Numbered from the stretch's first letter, positions 9,000-17,304 are shown. The stretch is 57,800 nt of DNA from Chloroflexota bacterium (GCA_023475345.1 JAMCWD010000008.1:1-57800); one strand, 5' to 3'. Translations and numbers: made by a program. The notes: a model not told the origin generated them from the letters alone.

Positions 9000-10331
9000 A
9001 TGAACATAAGACCCAAACAGATTTTGTCGCTCTATTTCAATAGCTGGTGGTACCCGGCTGTGATCTTCCTCACCTTGCTCGCGTTCCTAAGCGGCGTCGA
9101 TTTGTCGCACTGGCGACCGCTTAACATCTTGTCGGATGTGCTATTTGCCTGCCTTGGGATTGCTTTCCTCGGTGTTCTATCGGCTACAATCTGGAATCTT
9201 GTCAAGAAGCGATGGGTAAAAGGGCTCCTCAATCTTGCCATGCTCATAGTCTGTGCAGCAGCCGCATTCCTCGTAATCGGTTTTCTGTTGCTCATATCTA
9301 TGTTCGGTCCAAGTGATGACGGTTTTGCTGACCATCTGACTATCCCTGACAACCTCGTTGTTGCAGAACCAATGAGCGCACTTGATGCCCAGCCGGGCGG
9401 CGCAGAAGACACTTTTCAGGCCAAGCTCCTGAACGCTCTTAAGACACCCGGAACAAACTCTGTAACCGCTGATATCAGTTCTCTCGTAAGTCTTCAGCAA
9501 AAAAATCCAGATCTCCTCAAGCGTTATCTTGCCGTAAGTCCCGCATGGCGCTTATTCGAGGAGTATGGAGCCGTCTTTGCAACTCGAAGGTGGATGATCG
9601 GGCCAACCTGGAGTTACACTCTTCACGGCTATTACACGAAGAACGATATCGAAACGTGGTCAAATGCAGATATGCCGGATTTTCAGTCGCGATTGACTAT
9701 CGGGTTCTCCGGCAAGCCGTGGGCGCGTAATGATAACTACACAACTTATATGAAGGCCGGAGATACTGTAAAAGCAGTCCTGTCACAAGGCAACCAGATG
9801 AACCAAAGCCACTGTGTTATCACGGCTGGCGATCTTGTTGTTGAAGTCATGGAGCAATCGGGGGCAGGTGAACGCCGCCTTACGAAGGCCGCATTGAATT
9901 ATCTCAACGAGGAGTTCCGTCCGTTGTTGGAGTCGCAAAAATGGGAAACTATAAAGTCGATTGTTCCCCCCGGCAGTATTAAGCAGGGAGAGCCGTCCTT
10001 TGAACTGCGCAAATCCTATCAGCCGGGAATTTACAATTCGGAGATCTGGGTGAATCCAGGCGAAGCGGGAATGATCTACCTTAAGGCATTTGAGGTCACC
10101 AAGGGGGCTCCTCTTTCAGAAGACCGGCTGAAAGAGGCTTCAAATGAATGGGTTGGATGGTCAAGCGACCCTGCCGAACTGTTCTTCTCGAATACCCACT
10201 TTACTGTCTACGAAGGTGACTGGGGCAAGCCGTATGCTGCACGTTTCGAAGTCTGGTTTGTTCCAGACTCCGGAGGTGCCGAGAGGAAGCTCATGGAGAA
10301 AGTCTTCAAGATCGAAGGATGGCAAAGATAA
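9000..10331 (+). CDS. Membrane-anchored protein of unknown function
   Basis: The ATG at 9000 (MNIRPKQ) is preferred to an in-frame TTG at 8943, which lies in the intergenic module. The 443-residue protein has three hydrophobic segments within the first 110 residues (AVIFLTLLAFLSG, VLFACLGIAFLGVLSATIW, AMLIVCAAAAFLVIGFLLLIS). About 330 extracytoplasmic, aromatic-rich residues with no cysteine pattern or recognisable motif follow. Codon choice is looser than in neighbouring housekeeping genes. It is probably acquired. Function unknown. Confidence 0.75.
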   Translation: MNIRPKQILSLYFNSWWYPAVIFLTLLAFLSGVDLSHWRPLNILSDVLFACLGIAFLGVLSATIWNLVKKRWVKGLLNLAMLIVCAAAAFLVIGFLLLISMFGPSDDGFADHLTIPDNLVVAEPMSALDAQPGGAEDTFQAKLLNALKTPGTNSVTADISSLVSLQQKNPDLLKRYLAVSPAWRLFEEYGAVFATRRWMIGPTWSYTLHGYYTKNDIETWSNADMPDFQSRLTIGFSGKPWARNDNYTTYMKAGDTVKAVLSQGNQMNQSHCVITAGDLVVEVMEQSGAGERRLTKAALNYLNEEFRPLLESQKWETIKSIVPPGSIKQGEPSFELRKSYQPGIYNSEIWVNPGEAGMIYLKAFEVTKGAPLSEDRLKEASNEWVGWSSDPAELFFSNTHFTVYEGDWGKPYAARFEVWFVPDSGGAERKLMEKVFKIEGWQR

Positions 10332-10417
10332 TCACATCGAACTAAGCCATGCTGTATCGAATCCGTGCCGGATGAGTCTTCGGAAACGGTAATTTGAGCC
10401 GTAAACAGTAAAACGAG

Positions 10418-10520
10418 ATCCGGCGGGGTTTTTATTTCCCCTGCAGGGTTGGTTAAAAATTCTTAGAATTACTTTGTTATGACTGATAGAAGAAGCGCCA
10501 TATTCACGACTCAAGACCGG
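10418..10520 (+). repeat. Intergenic module copy B, left hairpin arm lost
   Basis: The right terminator arm ATCCGGCGGGG (10418-10428) with its T-tract, then GCAGGGTTGG, a diverged TTAAAAATTCTTAGAATTAC segment, GTTATGACTGATAG and TATTCACGACTCAAGACC, match the other copies. The complementary left arm is missing, so the hairpin probably no longer forms. It separates the membrane-protein gene from the rRNA methyltransferase gene. Confidence 0.65.
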
Positions 10521-10540
10521 GCTTCAGGGCTTACCCCGGA

Positions 10541-11725
10541 ATGACAGACAGAGTAACTCTTATTGCCACGGCTGCATTCGGGCTTGAAATGGTGGTAAAG
10601 AATGAAGTAAAAGCCCTGGGATTCGATAATATCAAAGTATCCGACGGCATAGTTGAATTCGAAGCTGCCCTTGAAGATATTCCCCAGTTGAATTTATGGC
10701 TCAGAAGCGCCGACCGGGTGCTCTTAAAGATGGGAGAATTCAAAGCCCTTCTTTTTGATGAACTTTTTGAACAGACCAAGGCTCTCCCCTGGGAAAGCCT
10801 GATTACCGAAGGCGGGCAAATTACCGTAAAAGGGAAGTCGGTAAAATCTACACTGGCAAGCGTTAGGGCCTGTCAGTCGATTGTCGAAAAAGCCATAATT
10901 GAAAAGCTGAAGGAAACATATCACATCTCACGGCTCGAAGAAACCGGGGCGGAATTTACGATTCAGGTATCCATGCTTAAAGATATCGCCACGCTTACGG
11001 TCGATACCTCCGGCCCGGGACTGCACAAAAGAGGCTACCGGGAAAAATTTGTTGCCGCTCCCCTCAAGGAAACGCTTGCGGCCGGGCTTGTGCTTCTCAG
11101 CTTCTGGAATAAAGACAGGCTGCTGATTGACCCTATGTGCGGCTCGGGAACTATTTTGATTGAAGCGGTGATGATTGCCAGGAATATGGCGCCGGGCCTG
11201 GACAGGGAATTCGCATCGGAAAAATGGCCGGTAATAGGCGATAAAGCCTGGAGGGACGCCAGGGCGTCAGCAGAGGCCGCGAGGGAGCCGGGGGGCAAAC
11301 TTGAAATATTCGGTTATGATATCGATGAACGTTGTATTCGGGCATGCAGGGTCAATGCCCGGAATGCGGGCGTTGAAGAAGATATTGTATTTGAGCGCAA
11401 GGATGTCAAGGATCTCTGGATCGATAAAAAATACGGCATAATCATTTCAAACCCCCCTTACGGGATAAGGATCTCGGAGTTCAGCGAAATGAATGAAATA
11501 TATATTTCCCTTCATAAGACCTTCAGGAAAAAGAAAGGTTGGTCTCTTTATATCCTGACTGCCGATGAAATGTTCCCGAACTATTTTAAACGCGCACAGC
11601 CTGACCGGGTAAGAAAATTGTTTAACGGCGGAATAAAAGTAAATTATTATCAATATTACGGCGAAAGACCGCCGCCTGAAGGGAAGAGAGAAGAGGGAAG
11701 AGTTAAGAGGGAAAATAACCATTAG
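10541..11725 (+). CDS. THUMP-domain 23S rRNA guanine-N2 methyltransferase, RlmL/YpsC type
   Basis: The product has 394 residues. An N-terminal THUMP RNA-binding region (about 1-155) precedes a class I SAM methyltransferase with motif I DPMCGSGT (about 197-204) and the catalytic NPPY at 304-307. The family methylates guanine N2 in 23S rRNA (RlmL-like; B. subtilis YpsC). The last 15 or so residues are a Glu/Lys/Arg-rich tail encoded by the GA-rich repeat that begins at 11678, so the native C-terminus seems to have been extended or replaced by repeat sequence. No clear ribosome binding site precedes the ATG. Confidence 0.9.
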   Translation: MTDRVTLIATAAFGLEMVVKNEVKALGFDNIKVSDGIVEFEAALEDIPQLNLWLRSADRVLLKMGEFKALLFDELFEQTKALPWESLITEGGQITVKGKSVKSTLASVRACQSIVEKAIIEKLKETYHISRLEETGAEFTIQVSMLKDIATLTVDTSGPGLHKRGYREKFVAAPLKETLAAGLVLLSFWNKDRLLIDPMCGSGTILIEAVMIARNMAPGLDREFASEKWPVIGDKAWRDARASAEAAREPGGKLEIFGYDIDERCIRACRVNARNAGVEEDIVFERKDVKDLWIDKKYGIIISNPPYGIRISEFSEMNEIYISLHKTFRKKKGWSLYILTADEMFPNYFKRAQPDRVRKLFNGGIKVNYYQYYGERPPPEGKREEGRVKRENNH

Positions 11726-12032
11726 CGTAAATTCGCGTACATTCGCGGTTTCCGTTCTACTCACTGGAAATCAAACCACAGATGGACGCTGATGATTTTT
11801 CAGAAATCAGCCGTAGGGGCGTATGGGAATACGCCCGTAAATTCCCCTCTCGGGAGATACTATGTTGAAAGTCAAGCGGGGCTGAGAGTAAAGTCTGAGG
11901 CGAAGGGGTGCCCGAAGGGCGGGGTGGGTCTTCTCTTAACTCTTCCCTCTTCCCTTTTTTTAAACCGCTAATTACCGCAAATTTTTGCTTACTGAAAACT
12001 GTTTCCCCTTCTCTCTTCCCTCTTAACTCTTC
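11678..12032. repeat. GA-rich inverted repeats running out of the methyltransferase gene
   Basis: The motif GAAGAGGGAAGAGTTAAGAG near 11690-11708 recurs as its reverse complement near 11933-11952, and again, rearranged, at about 12013-12032. The 220-base interval between the first pair could form a large stem-loop. The first copy lies inside the last codons of the methyltransferase gene. Confidence 0.65.
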
Positions 12033-12033
12033 T

Positions 12034-12105
12034 GGCAGGGTTTGAGGAAGTGGGGTAGAATTACTATAGATGAAATAGAGGGGAAGGGAAATTCAAGAAT
12101 CAAGG
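12034..12105 (+). repeat. Intergenic module copy C, without hairpin
   Basis: GGCAGGGTTTGAGGAAG, GAATTACTATAGATGAAATAG, GGGGAAGGGAAATTCAAGAATCAAGG matches the second half of the module. There is no CCGCCGG hairpin upstream; the GA-rich repeat occupies that place. Confidence 0.65.
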
Positions 12106-12141
12106 CTTTATTATAAACACTGCGTTAATGGTATTTTTTGT

Positions 12142-12170
12142 TTGAACTTATAAGTAATGTATGATAAATA
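12142..12170 (+). promoter_or_regulatory. Candidate sigma70 promoter
   Basis: TTGAAC (12142-12147) and TAAATA (12165-12170) are separated by 17 bases in an AT-rich tract 38 bases before the next gene. The -10 match is only moderate. Confidence 0.35.
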
Positions 12171-12207
12171 ATTATAGCTATAGAATAAAGTTAAAATAAA
12201 ATGTGCG

Positions 12208-12963
12208 GTGAAAAAGAACATGTCACGATCAATCAGTATTGTAGAATACAAGGTTCAACAGGCACATTTCTTTCTGGAGAAAATTGGGCAGGCCGAGCTA
12301 GACCTCTTCGCTGTTCAGTGCTTCGTTGACGCCTTCGCAGGGGCAGCCAGGAGCATTACTTTCTCTATACAAGCCGTCATCTCCGATGTTCTTGGCTTCG
12401 CCGAATGGTATCGCGAGCGCCAGAGCGTCCTGAAGGACGATGTTATGTGTCAGTTCTTCAACCAGTACCGAAGGGTCTCAACCCACATCGGCGATACAGT
12501 AGTACGAGGCGGAATAATAACGAGAGACCATTCCGGTGAACGTGTGACGAAGTACTTCTTCATGCCCATTCCAGATCTACCAGTTGTCCCACAGAAAGAC
12601 GTTCTGTCCATCTGTACGGACCACTTCAAGACGCTACTGGATGTAGTTTACGACGCAATTCTCACCTTCAAGTATCAACTTGATGATCGCTGGTACTTCA
12701 CATTGGAGAATTTCTGCCGTTTGGGCAAGACGGTTGAAGATGCGGAGGAGGAACTTGGTTTCCCAAGAGGAGGGTCTTCCATCGGTGGAGTGTTTTCTGA
12801 GTGCGAAAGATGGAAGGCTCTAAGGTGCACTCAGACGGTCGGTTGTCAGTTGAACGAACTTTTTCTGCGTTATTTGGGAAAGACAATTCAAGGACCAGAT
12901 GACGACACCGAGCAAGTAATTTCACCTTATTCGGAGCCTGTTGCGCGGTTTCCTCAAGGGTAA
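12208..12963 (+). CDS. Hypothetical helical protein, unknown function
   Basis: The product has 251 residues from a GTG at 12208 (an ATG at 12220 is also possible). The N-terminal 75 residues look like two long helices (VQQAHFFLEKI, LFAVQCFVDAFAGAARSITFSIQAVI), an arrangement seen in HEPN-like and similar accessory-region proteins, but no RxxxxH catalytic motif is obvious. Base composition and codon use differ from the flanking core genes, and no homologous neighbour is present. I do not recognise a family. The location within the module-flanked stretch suggests an acquired cargo gene. Confidence 0.65.
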   Translation: MKKNMSRSISIVEYKVQQAHFFLEKIGQAELDLFAVQCFVDAFAGAARSITFSIQAVISDVLGFAEWYRERQSVLKDDVMCQFFNQYRRVSTHIGDTVVRGGIITRDHSGERVTKYFFMPIPDLPVVPQKDVLSICTDHFKTLLDVVYDAILTFKYQLDDRWYFTLENFCRLGKTVEDAEEELGFPRGGSSIGGVFSECERWKALRCTQTVGCQLNELFLRYLGKTIQGPDDDTEQVISPYSEPVARFPQG

Positions 12964-12999
12964 GTTGCGACGTTAGGCGAGCAGTGGCGGAGGGATAAA

Positions 13000-13036
13000 A
13001 TAGTTCTGGTCTAGCTGGGGTGCCGGTCAGAACTAT
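13000..13036. other. Stem-loop upstream of the PLD gene
   Basis: ATAGTTCTG (13000-13008) pairs exactly with CAGAACTAT (13028-13036) around a 19-base loop. Flanking GTGGCGGA and TCCGTCAC can extend the stem imperfectly. There is no U-tract. It lies 45 bases before the phospholipase D-like start and could be an mRNA leader structure or a recombination site. Confidence 0.5.
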
Positions 13037-13080
13037 CCGTCACCGTTTAGATATCATCATCGGAAGGAGGATCTAAAGGT

Positions 13081-14739
13081 ATGAAAGTCAAGGTTTACCA
13101 CAATGGCGACGACGCCTTCATTGCGTGGAAGCCTGCCGGGTTCATCCCGGAATGCCGGGGGTTCGCACTGCTGAGGCGGCGCAACGGCGTCGAGGAAGTC
13201 GTGAGCACATGGGTCGGATTCAAAGGTGAACAACACAAAGAAGGTGAGCGCCGCGCCTCGACGAACTGGCCGATCCAGAAATACCAATGGACCGACTACA
13301 TGGCCAATCCCGGCGACAAGGTGCAATACCGTGTGTTGCCGATGATCGGTCCCGACAAGGACAACCTGCGGCCCGATTCGGACCGGGCCAGCGAATGGAC
13401 CGAAGAAATCACACTCACGCACGAGGTAACGCCGAAAATCCAGGCTTACTTCAACCGAGGCATCGTGGCTGCCCAATGGGTGTCGCGACGGCTTGAGATC
13501 ACTAACTACAATCTGCAAAGCAAGAAACTGGAGACGGTGATTAAGACGCCCGGCGATCCGTTTCGGGGTTACCTGGCTGGTCCGCTTGGCGCGCGCTTGG
13601 TCGAGTTACTCACCTCTGCCGCCAGAGAGAGGCGCGAGATTTACGCCGCGCTCTATGAGCTTGACGACGAGGAACTCGAAAGTGCGCTGGAAAAGTTCGG
13701 GAAACGAGCCCATGTAGTGCTGGCAAACGGAAGCGTAAAGAAGGGTGAGGATCAGAATAGTGACGCGCGAGATCGGCTCGACGGCAAGATCGACCTGTAC
13801 AACCGGATGATTTCGCCCCGTGCGCTCGGCCATAACAAGTTTCTGGTCATTTGTGACTCGCATAACAAGCCGCGCTGGGTTTGGACTGGAAGCCAGAACT
13901 GGACGAAAACAGGGCTCTGCACACAGGCCAATAACTCCGTGCTGATCGACGATTCTGATGTCGCGCATGAATACCGGGTGCAATGGGATCTGCTCAAAGA
14001 CGCAGGTGATGAGTCCCCGGCGGATCTGAAGGACAGCAACAGCAAGCCGCGCGACCTGAAAGTAGGACACACTCCACTGCGGTTGTGGTTCACACCGACG
14101 GTGGGGCAGGTCGATCTCGAAGAAGCTCGCAGAATCATTGAAAGTGCGAAGCAGGCCATCCTGTTCTTGATGTTCAATCCCGGTCCGAAAGACACCTTGC
14201 TGAACAAGATCATTGACAGTGCAAGAGCCGGGAAGGCGGGGAAACGGCTTTACATTCGTGGTGCTATCAACCAGGACCCAAGTACCAAAAAGAACAACGT
14301 TGAACTCTTTGATGAGGCCAACTGGGAAAAGGCGGACTACGAAGTTGTGCTACCCGCCGAAATCGACGAAGCGACCGAATGGTTTGTCAGAGAGTTACGG
14401 AAACTGCCCAAGGCACGCGCAATGGTTCACAGCAAAGTGGTGCTGGTCGATCCATTCAGCAACCATCCGGTTGTACTCACTGGTTCGCACAACCTCGGAC
14501 CCAAGGCGAGTGGTACAAACGACGAGAACTTGCTGATCATCCGGGATGCTCCCGGACTAGCCGCGGCCTACGTTACGAACATCATGGCCATCTACAACCA
14601 ATATCGCTGGCGCTTCCGCCGGCATACTCAGCCTAAGACGAAACGGTGGAAGGGTCTCGAAGACGGTGACAGTTGGCAGAAATACTATTTGGAGGCTAAC
14701 AGCACAGCTCTACGGGAGATCAATTTCTGGGTGGGCTGA
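13081..14739 (+). CDS. Phospholipase D-like protein with two HxK motifs
   Basis: The product has 552 residues, with GGAGG about 10 bases before the ATG. Residues 1-120 look like a beta-rich, fibronectin-like domain. Two PLD half-sites follow: H251-N-K253 with D259 and GSQNW, and H450-S-K452 with D457 and GSHNL. Together they would form one phosphohistidine active site as in phospholipase D, phosphatidyltransferases and PLD-type nucleases. No signal peptide or membrane segment is seen, so a cytosolic nuclease or phosphodiesterase is as likely as a lipid enzyme. The gene is unusually rich in CGC/CGG and GAA codons relative to its surroundings, a sign of transfer. Confidence 0.85.
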   Translation: MKVKVYHNGDDAFIAWKPAGFIPECRGFALLRRRNGVEEVVSTWVGFKGEQHKEGERRASTNWPIQKYQWTDYMANPGDKVQYRVLPMIGPDKDNLRPDSDRASEWTEEITLTHEVTPKIQAYFNRGIVAAQWVSRRLEITNYNLQSKKLETVIKTPGDPFRGYLAGPLGARLVELLTSAARERREIYAALYELDDEELESALEKFGKRAHVVLANGSVKKGEDQNSDARDRLDGKIDLYNRMISPRALGHNKFLVICDSHNKPRWVWTGSQNWTKTGLCTQANNSVLIDDSDVAHEYRVQWDLLKDAGDESPADLKDSNSKPRDLKVGHTPLRLWFTPTVGQVDLEEARRIIESAKQAILFLMFNPGPKDTLLNKIIDSARAGKAGKRLYIRGAINQDPSTKKNNVELFDEANWEKADYEVVLPAEIDEATEWFVRELRKLPKARAMVHSKVVLVDPFSNHPVVLTGSHNLGPKASGTNDENLLIIRDAPGLAAAYVTNIMAIYNQYRWRFRRHTQPKTKRWKGLEDGDSWQKYYLEANSTALREINFWVG

Positions 14740-14863
14740 TTATTCGATTTTGTTTACCGCCTGGCCGCCGAATAAAACGCTCCACCTGATCGTTATTCCG
14801 CTGCGCTCAAGCGCTTCGTTCCCTGAGGCGTCTGCCGGAAAGTATTCCTAAAAAAGATAAACT

Positions 14864-14897
14864 CCGCCGGATCATTAGATCCGGCGGGTTTTGTTTT
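14864..14897 (+). terminator. Rho-independent terminator, 5' half of module copy D
   Basis: CCGCCGGAT (14864-14872) pairs with ATCCGGCGG (14879-14887), with a 6-base loop and GTTTTGTTTTT after it. It lies 125 bases beyond the PLD stop. Confidence 0.85.
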
Positions 14898-14900
14898 TCG

Positions 14901-14962
14901 GCAGGGGTCGTTTAATTAAAGAAGAATTATTACTATAGCTGAAATAGTGGGGCGGGGAATTC
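14901..14962 (+). repeat. Intergenic module copy D
   Basis: GCAGGGGTCGTTTAATT, AAAGAAGAATTATTACTATAGC, TGAAATAGTGGGGCGGGGAATTCA. This copy keeps a TTTAAT hexamer 17 bases from TATAGC and follows directly on the terminator, giving the complete terminator-plus-promoter-like arrangement before the gene at 15010. Confidence 0.75.
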
Positions 14963-15009
14963 AATACTCCTTCTAATAATGGAGTTAGGCTGAAAGGAGG
15001 TACTGCTCG

Positions 15010-15309
15010 ATGCTCGAAACGGTAATTGCATACACAGTTGGCACCGCCGTGCTCCTGGGTCTGATCGGTTTTCTCTACACAACAATCTTCCGGGCCGCTG
15101 ATTGGAGCGGTCCCCCGGGGACCAATCCCCAGGCGGCGGTTCGCGGTGTTGGCATCGCCTTGCTTGGCGGCGTCATTCTGGGAATCTGTGCGATTGCTAA
15201 CGACAACGGCGCAGGGGACTGGATTAAAGTTCTAGGGGTTCTGGGCTGGGTCTTCTTGGGTGGTGGATTCTTCCTTATGGTGTACGGCTTGGCAAATAAC
15301 CAAAGATGA
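15010..15309 (+). CDS. Small membrane protein, unknown function
   Basis: The product has 99 residues with an excellent AAAGGAGG ribosome binding site. There are three hydrophobic segments (VGTAVLLGLIGFLYTTIF, VGIALLGGVILGICAIA, VLGVLGWVFLGGGFFLMVYGLA) separated by short polar loops. No family is recognised. It is a single gene framed by module copies D and E. Confidence 0.75.
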   Translation: MLETVIAYTVGTAVLLGLIGFLYTTIFRAADWSGPPGTNPQAAVRGVGIALLGGVILGICAIANDNGAGDWIKVLGVLGWVFLGGGFFLMVYGLANNQR

Positions 15310-15347
15310 CGGTACTCGTAATGCGAGGTTAATCTCTCCAGTCATTG

Positions 15348-15418
15348 TAGGGTTTATTTAATTGAAGAAGAATTATTATGACTGAATTAGCGGAGATATA
15401 TTCAAGAGCCGGGACCCC
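15348..15418 (+). repeat. Intergenic module copy E, without hairpin
   Basis: GTAGGGTTTATTTAATTG, AAGAAGAATTATTATGACTG, AATTAGCGGAGATATATTCA, AGAGCCGGGACCCC. It matches copies A and D closely over the TTAATTGAAGAAGAATTATT core but has no terminator stem before it. Confidence 0.75.
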
Positions 15419-15462
15419 AGGGGCAAGTATCAAAAAATAAAAAAATCAAAGGAGGAGCAATC

Positions 15463-16587
15463 GTGAAAAGCACAGCAATAATGAAGAACAGAACATGGGT
15501 AGGCATCTTTATTCTCCTGGCGGTTGTCGGTCTTATAATCCTGACGCCTGCGGAAAGCACGGCATGCACGGGGATTAAAGTCCAGAATCAGGATGGTTCC
15601 GTCATCCAGGCCCGTACAATGGAATTCGGCCAGGAGCTGATATGGTTCGACATGAGCTTTATTCCCCGCAATATCGAATATCGGGGAAACACCCCAACAC
15701 AAGCGCCCGGAATGCCGTGGAAGGTGAAGTACGCCCATGTCGGGTTCAGCCCGTTCGGGATACCGCTTATCACCGACGGCATTAATGAGAAGGGGCTTGC
15801 CTGCGGCGGATTCTTTCAGCCCGGCTTTGCGGAGTATGAAGCCGTAACGGAAAAAGACTATCCCCGCACGATATCATGCCAGGACTTCGGATCGTGGGTA
15901 CTGGGAACCTGCGCCACTACAGCGGAAGTCAGGGAAAAGCTGCCCGGCATCCATGTCTGCGAAGCGATCATGGGGCCATGGAAAACAGTCCCGCCCCTTC
16001 ATTTCGTGGTTACGGACGAAACCGGGGACTCCATCATCATCGAATACACCGGAGGCAAGCTTCATATATACGACAACAAGATAGGCGTGATTACAAACTC
16101 CCCCTCCTATGACTGGCAAATTAGAAATCTGAGGAACTATATAGGCTTGAAGGCGGAAAACAATCCTCCCATAGTCGTCAACGGGGTGAAGCTGGAGCAG
16201 TTCAGCCAGGGTTCGGGATCTATCGGCCTTCCGGGAGATTTCACTTCACCGTCGAGGTTTGTCCGCGCATATTTTCTTTTAAATAACGCTTACCCGGGCA
16301 AAGACGCAGATGAAGGCATAGAAACGGCTTTCCGCATCCTGAACCAGTTCGACATCCCCCACGGGGCCTTACGGAATGTAATGGGAGATAAGGTAATCAG
16401 CGATACAACACAGTGGACAAGCGCCGCCGATCTGAAAAACAGGAGATATTTTTTCCACACTTACGACAATCGGCACGTCCGCATGATTGATTTGAAGAAG
16501 CTGAATCCGAACGCGAAAGAAGTTAAAAGCATAAAAGTAATGGAGCCGGGCGCGACTGAAGACATCACGGGCAAATTGGAAAAATAA
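15463..16587 (+). CDS. Exported Ntn hydrolase, choloylglycine hydrolase/penicillin acylase family
   Basis: The product has 374 residues from a GTG preceded by GGAGG. A signal peptide (residues 1-34, ending ESTA) is followed immediately by Cys35 in ACTGIKV, which would become the N-terminal nucleophile after cleavage. R51 is spaced from Cys35 like Arg18 from Cys2 of bile salt hydrolases, and the usual aspartate is replaced by E54 (RTMEF). The family hydrolyses linear amides: bile salts, penicillin V or N-acyl homoserine lactones. The substrate is unknown; in an environmental organism acyl-amide signals or lipids are more plausible than bile salts. Confidence 0.88.
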   Translation: MKSTAIMKNRTWVGIFILLAVVGLIILTPAESTACTGIKVQNQDGSVIQARTMEFGQELIWFDMSFIPRNIEYRGNTPTQAPGMPWKVKYAHVGFSPFGIPLITDGINEKGLACGGFFQPGFAEYEAVTEKDYPRTISCQDFGSWVLGTCATTAEVREKLPGIHVCEAIMGPWKTVPPLHFVVTDETGDSIIIEYTGGKLHIYDNKIGVITNSPSYDWQIRNLRNYIGLKAENNPPIVVNGVKLEQFSQGSGSIGLPGDFTSPSRFVRAYFLLNNAYPGKDADEGIETAFRILNQFDIPHGALRNVMGDKVISDTTQWTSAADLKNRRYFFHTYDNRHVRMIDLKKLNPNAKEVKSIKVMEPGATEDITGKLEK

Positions 16588-16632
16588 ATCAAAGATCCTG
16601 ATAAAGATGCAAGGGTGACTTCCGGGAAAATT

Positions 16633-16662
16633 CCCGCCGGATTACCGTGTCCGGCGGGTTTG
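16633..16662 (+). terminator. Rho-independent terminator, 5' half of module copy F
   Basis: CCCGCCGGA (16633-16641) pairs with TCCGGCGGG (16650-16658) around an 8-base loop. The U-tract is short (TTTG). It ends the hydrolase transcript. Confidence 0.7.
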
Positions 16663-16667
16663 TGAAA

Positions 16668-16712
16668 ATGTTATTATGAGTGAAAAAGGTTGTAATTGAG
16701 ATCAAAGGCATG
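16668..16712 (+). repeat. Intergenic module copy F, diverged
   Basis: The right part, ATGTTATTATGAGTGAAAAAGG followed by GAGATCAAAGGCATGGC, aligns with the TTATTATGACTGAATTAG part of copies B and E, but the TTAATTGAAGAAG core is gone. The gene to its right is on the opposite strand, so no promoter role is evident here. Confidence 0.5.
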
Positions 16713-16773
16713 GCTCAAGACAAGCCTGAGATAATCAGGAACAAAGCCGCCCATGCCTTATGCCTGCCCCGAA

Positions 16774-17157
16774 TCAGGGCCACACTGCGACATTCCCTTC
16801 TCCACTCTGGTATTGTGCATCGGAGAATCCCAGGTAGGGCAGGTAGATAAAGCTGAAGAGCACGGCAAGTAAAGCATGCCATGCAGGCTTGCCGAACCTT
16901 TTTACAAGCCCCACGAAGACCAGGGCTAAAATAACGATGTTAACAAAGGGAATGAGATAAAGGAAAAAACACCACCAGGGATACCCCGCTATCTCGATCA
17001 TGACAAAAATGTTGTAAATGGGGATTATGGAAGCCCATCCGGGCTTTCCTGCTTTCTCGAAAATCCTCCAGAAACCGGCAATAATCAATATGCATAGAAC
17101 GATCTCAATAACCAATAAAAATAATGACGCCAGGATGTTTGGACTTCCCTCGTGCAT
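16774..17157 (-). CDS. DUF5684-like small membrane protein
   Basis: The product has 127 residues with AAAGGAGG before the ATG. There are three to four transmembrane segments; the motif FEKAGKPGWASIIPIYN and later KRFGKPAWHALL are characteristic of DUF5684 and related signal-peptidase-associated membrane proteins. It has no catalytic residues and no known function. It is transcribed against the preceding hydrolase gene. Confidence 0.75.
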   Translation of the reverse strand: MHEGSPNILASLFLLVIEIVLCILIIAGFWRIFEKAGKPGWASIIPIYNIFVMIEIAGYPWWCFFLYLIPFVNIVILALVFVGLVKRFGKPAWHALLAVLFSFIYLPYLGFSDAQYQSGEGNVAVWP

Positions 17158-17263
17158 ATATGTACCTCCTTTTCGCTGTTGAATTATTTAACAGGGGAAC
17201 CCTTTGATGCCGTAATAAATAACCGCGCAGACATCAAACTCCGCTCCCGGAATTCACGGATCT

Positions 17264-17304
17264 CTGAAAAACACAGGCAGGCCCTCTTGTGAGGACCTGC
17301 CTGT
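17264..17304 (-). terminator. Rho-independent terminator of the GHW-repeat gene
   Basis: ACAGGCAGG (17273-17281) pairs with CCTGCCTGT (17296-17304). On the minus strand the stem is followed by GTTTTT. It lies 30 bases beyond the stop of the gene at 17334-17972. Confidence 0.8.

Larger units (their letters stand above)
11726..12207. other. 482-base intergenic stretch with repeats, no gene
   Basis: This stretch has no gene that I can support. It holds an 8-base stem with a 4-base loop at 11817-11836 (GGGCGTAT/ATACGCCC), a short segment related to the widespread ACCACAGATGGACGCTGAT-type dispersed sequence near 11775-11793, two arms of the GA-rich inverted repeat, module copy C, and a candidate promoter at 12142-12170. 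Confidence 0.6.

Noticed and set aside
13057..13518. Minus-strand frame of 153 codons overlapping the PLD gene
   Set aside because: It is a shadow frame arising from the high-GC third positions of the PLD gene; no start signals.
12972..14988. GTTAGGC heptamers at 12972-12978 and 14982-14988, similar to integron attC core sites
   Set aside because: A 7-base motif is expected several times by chance in 58 kb, no matching inverse core or integrase was found, and the structure between does not fit attC.
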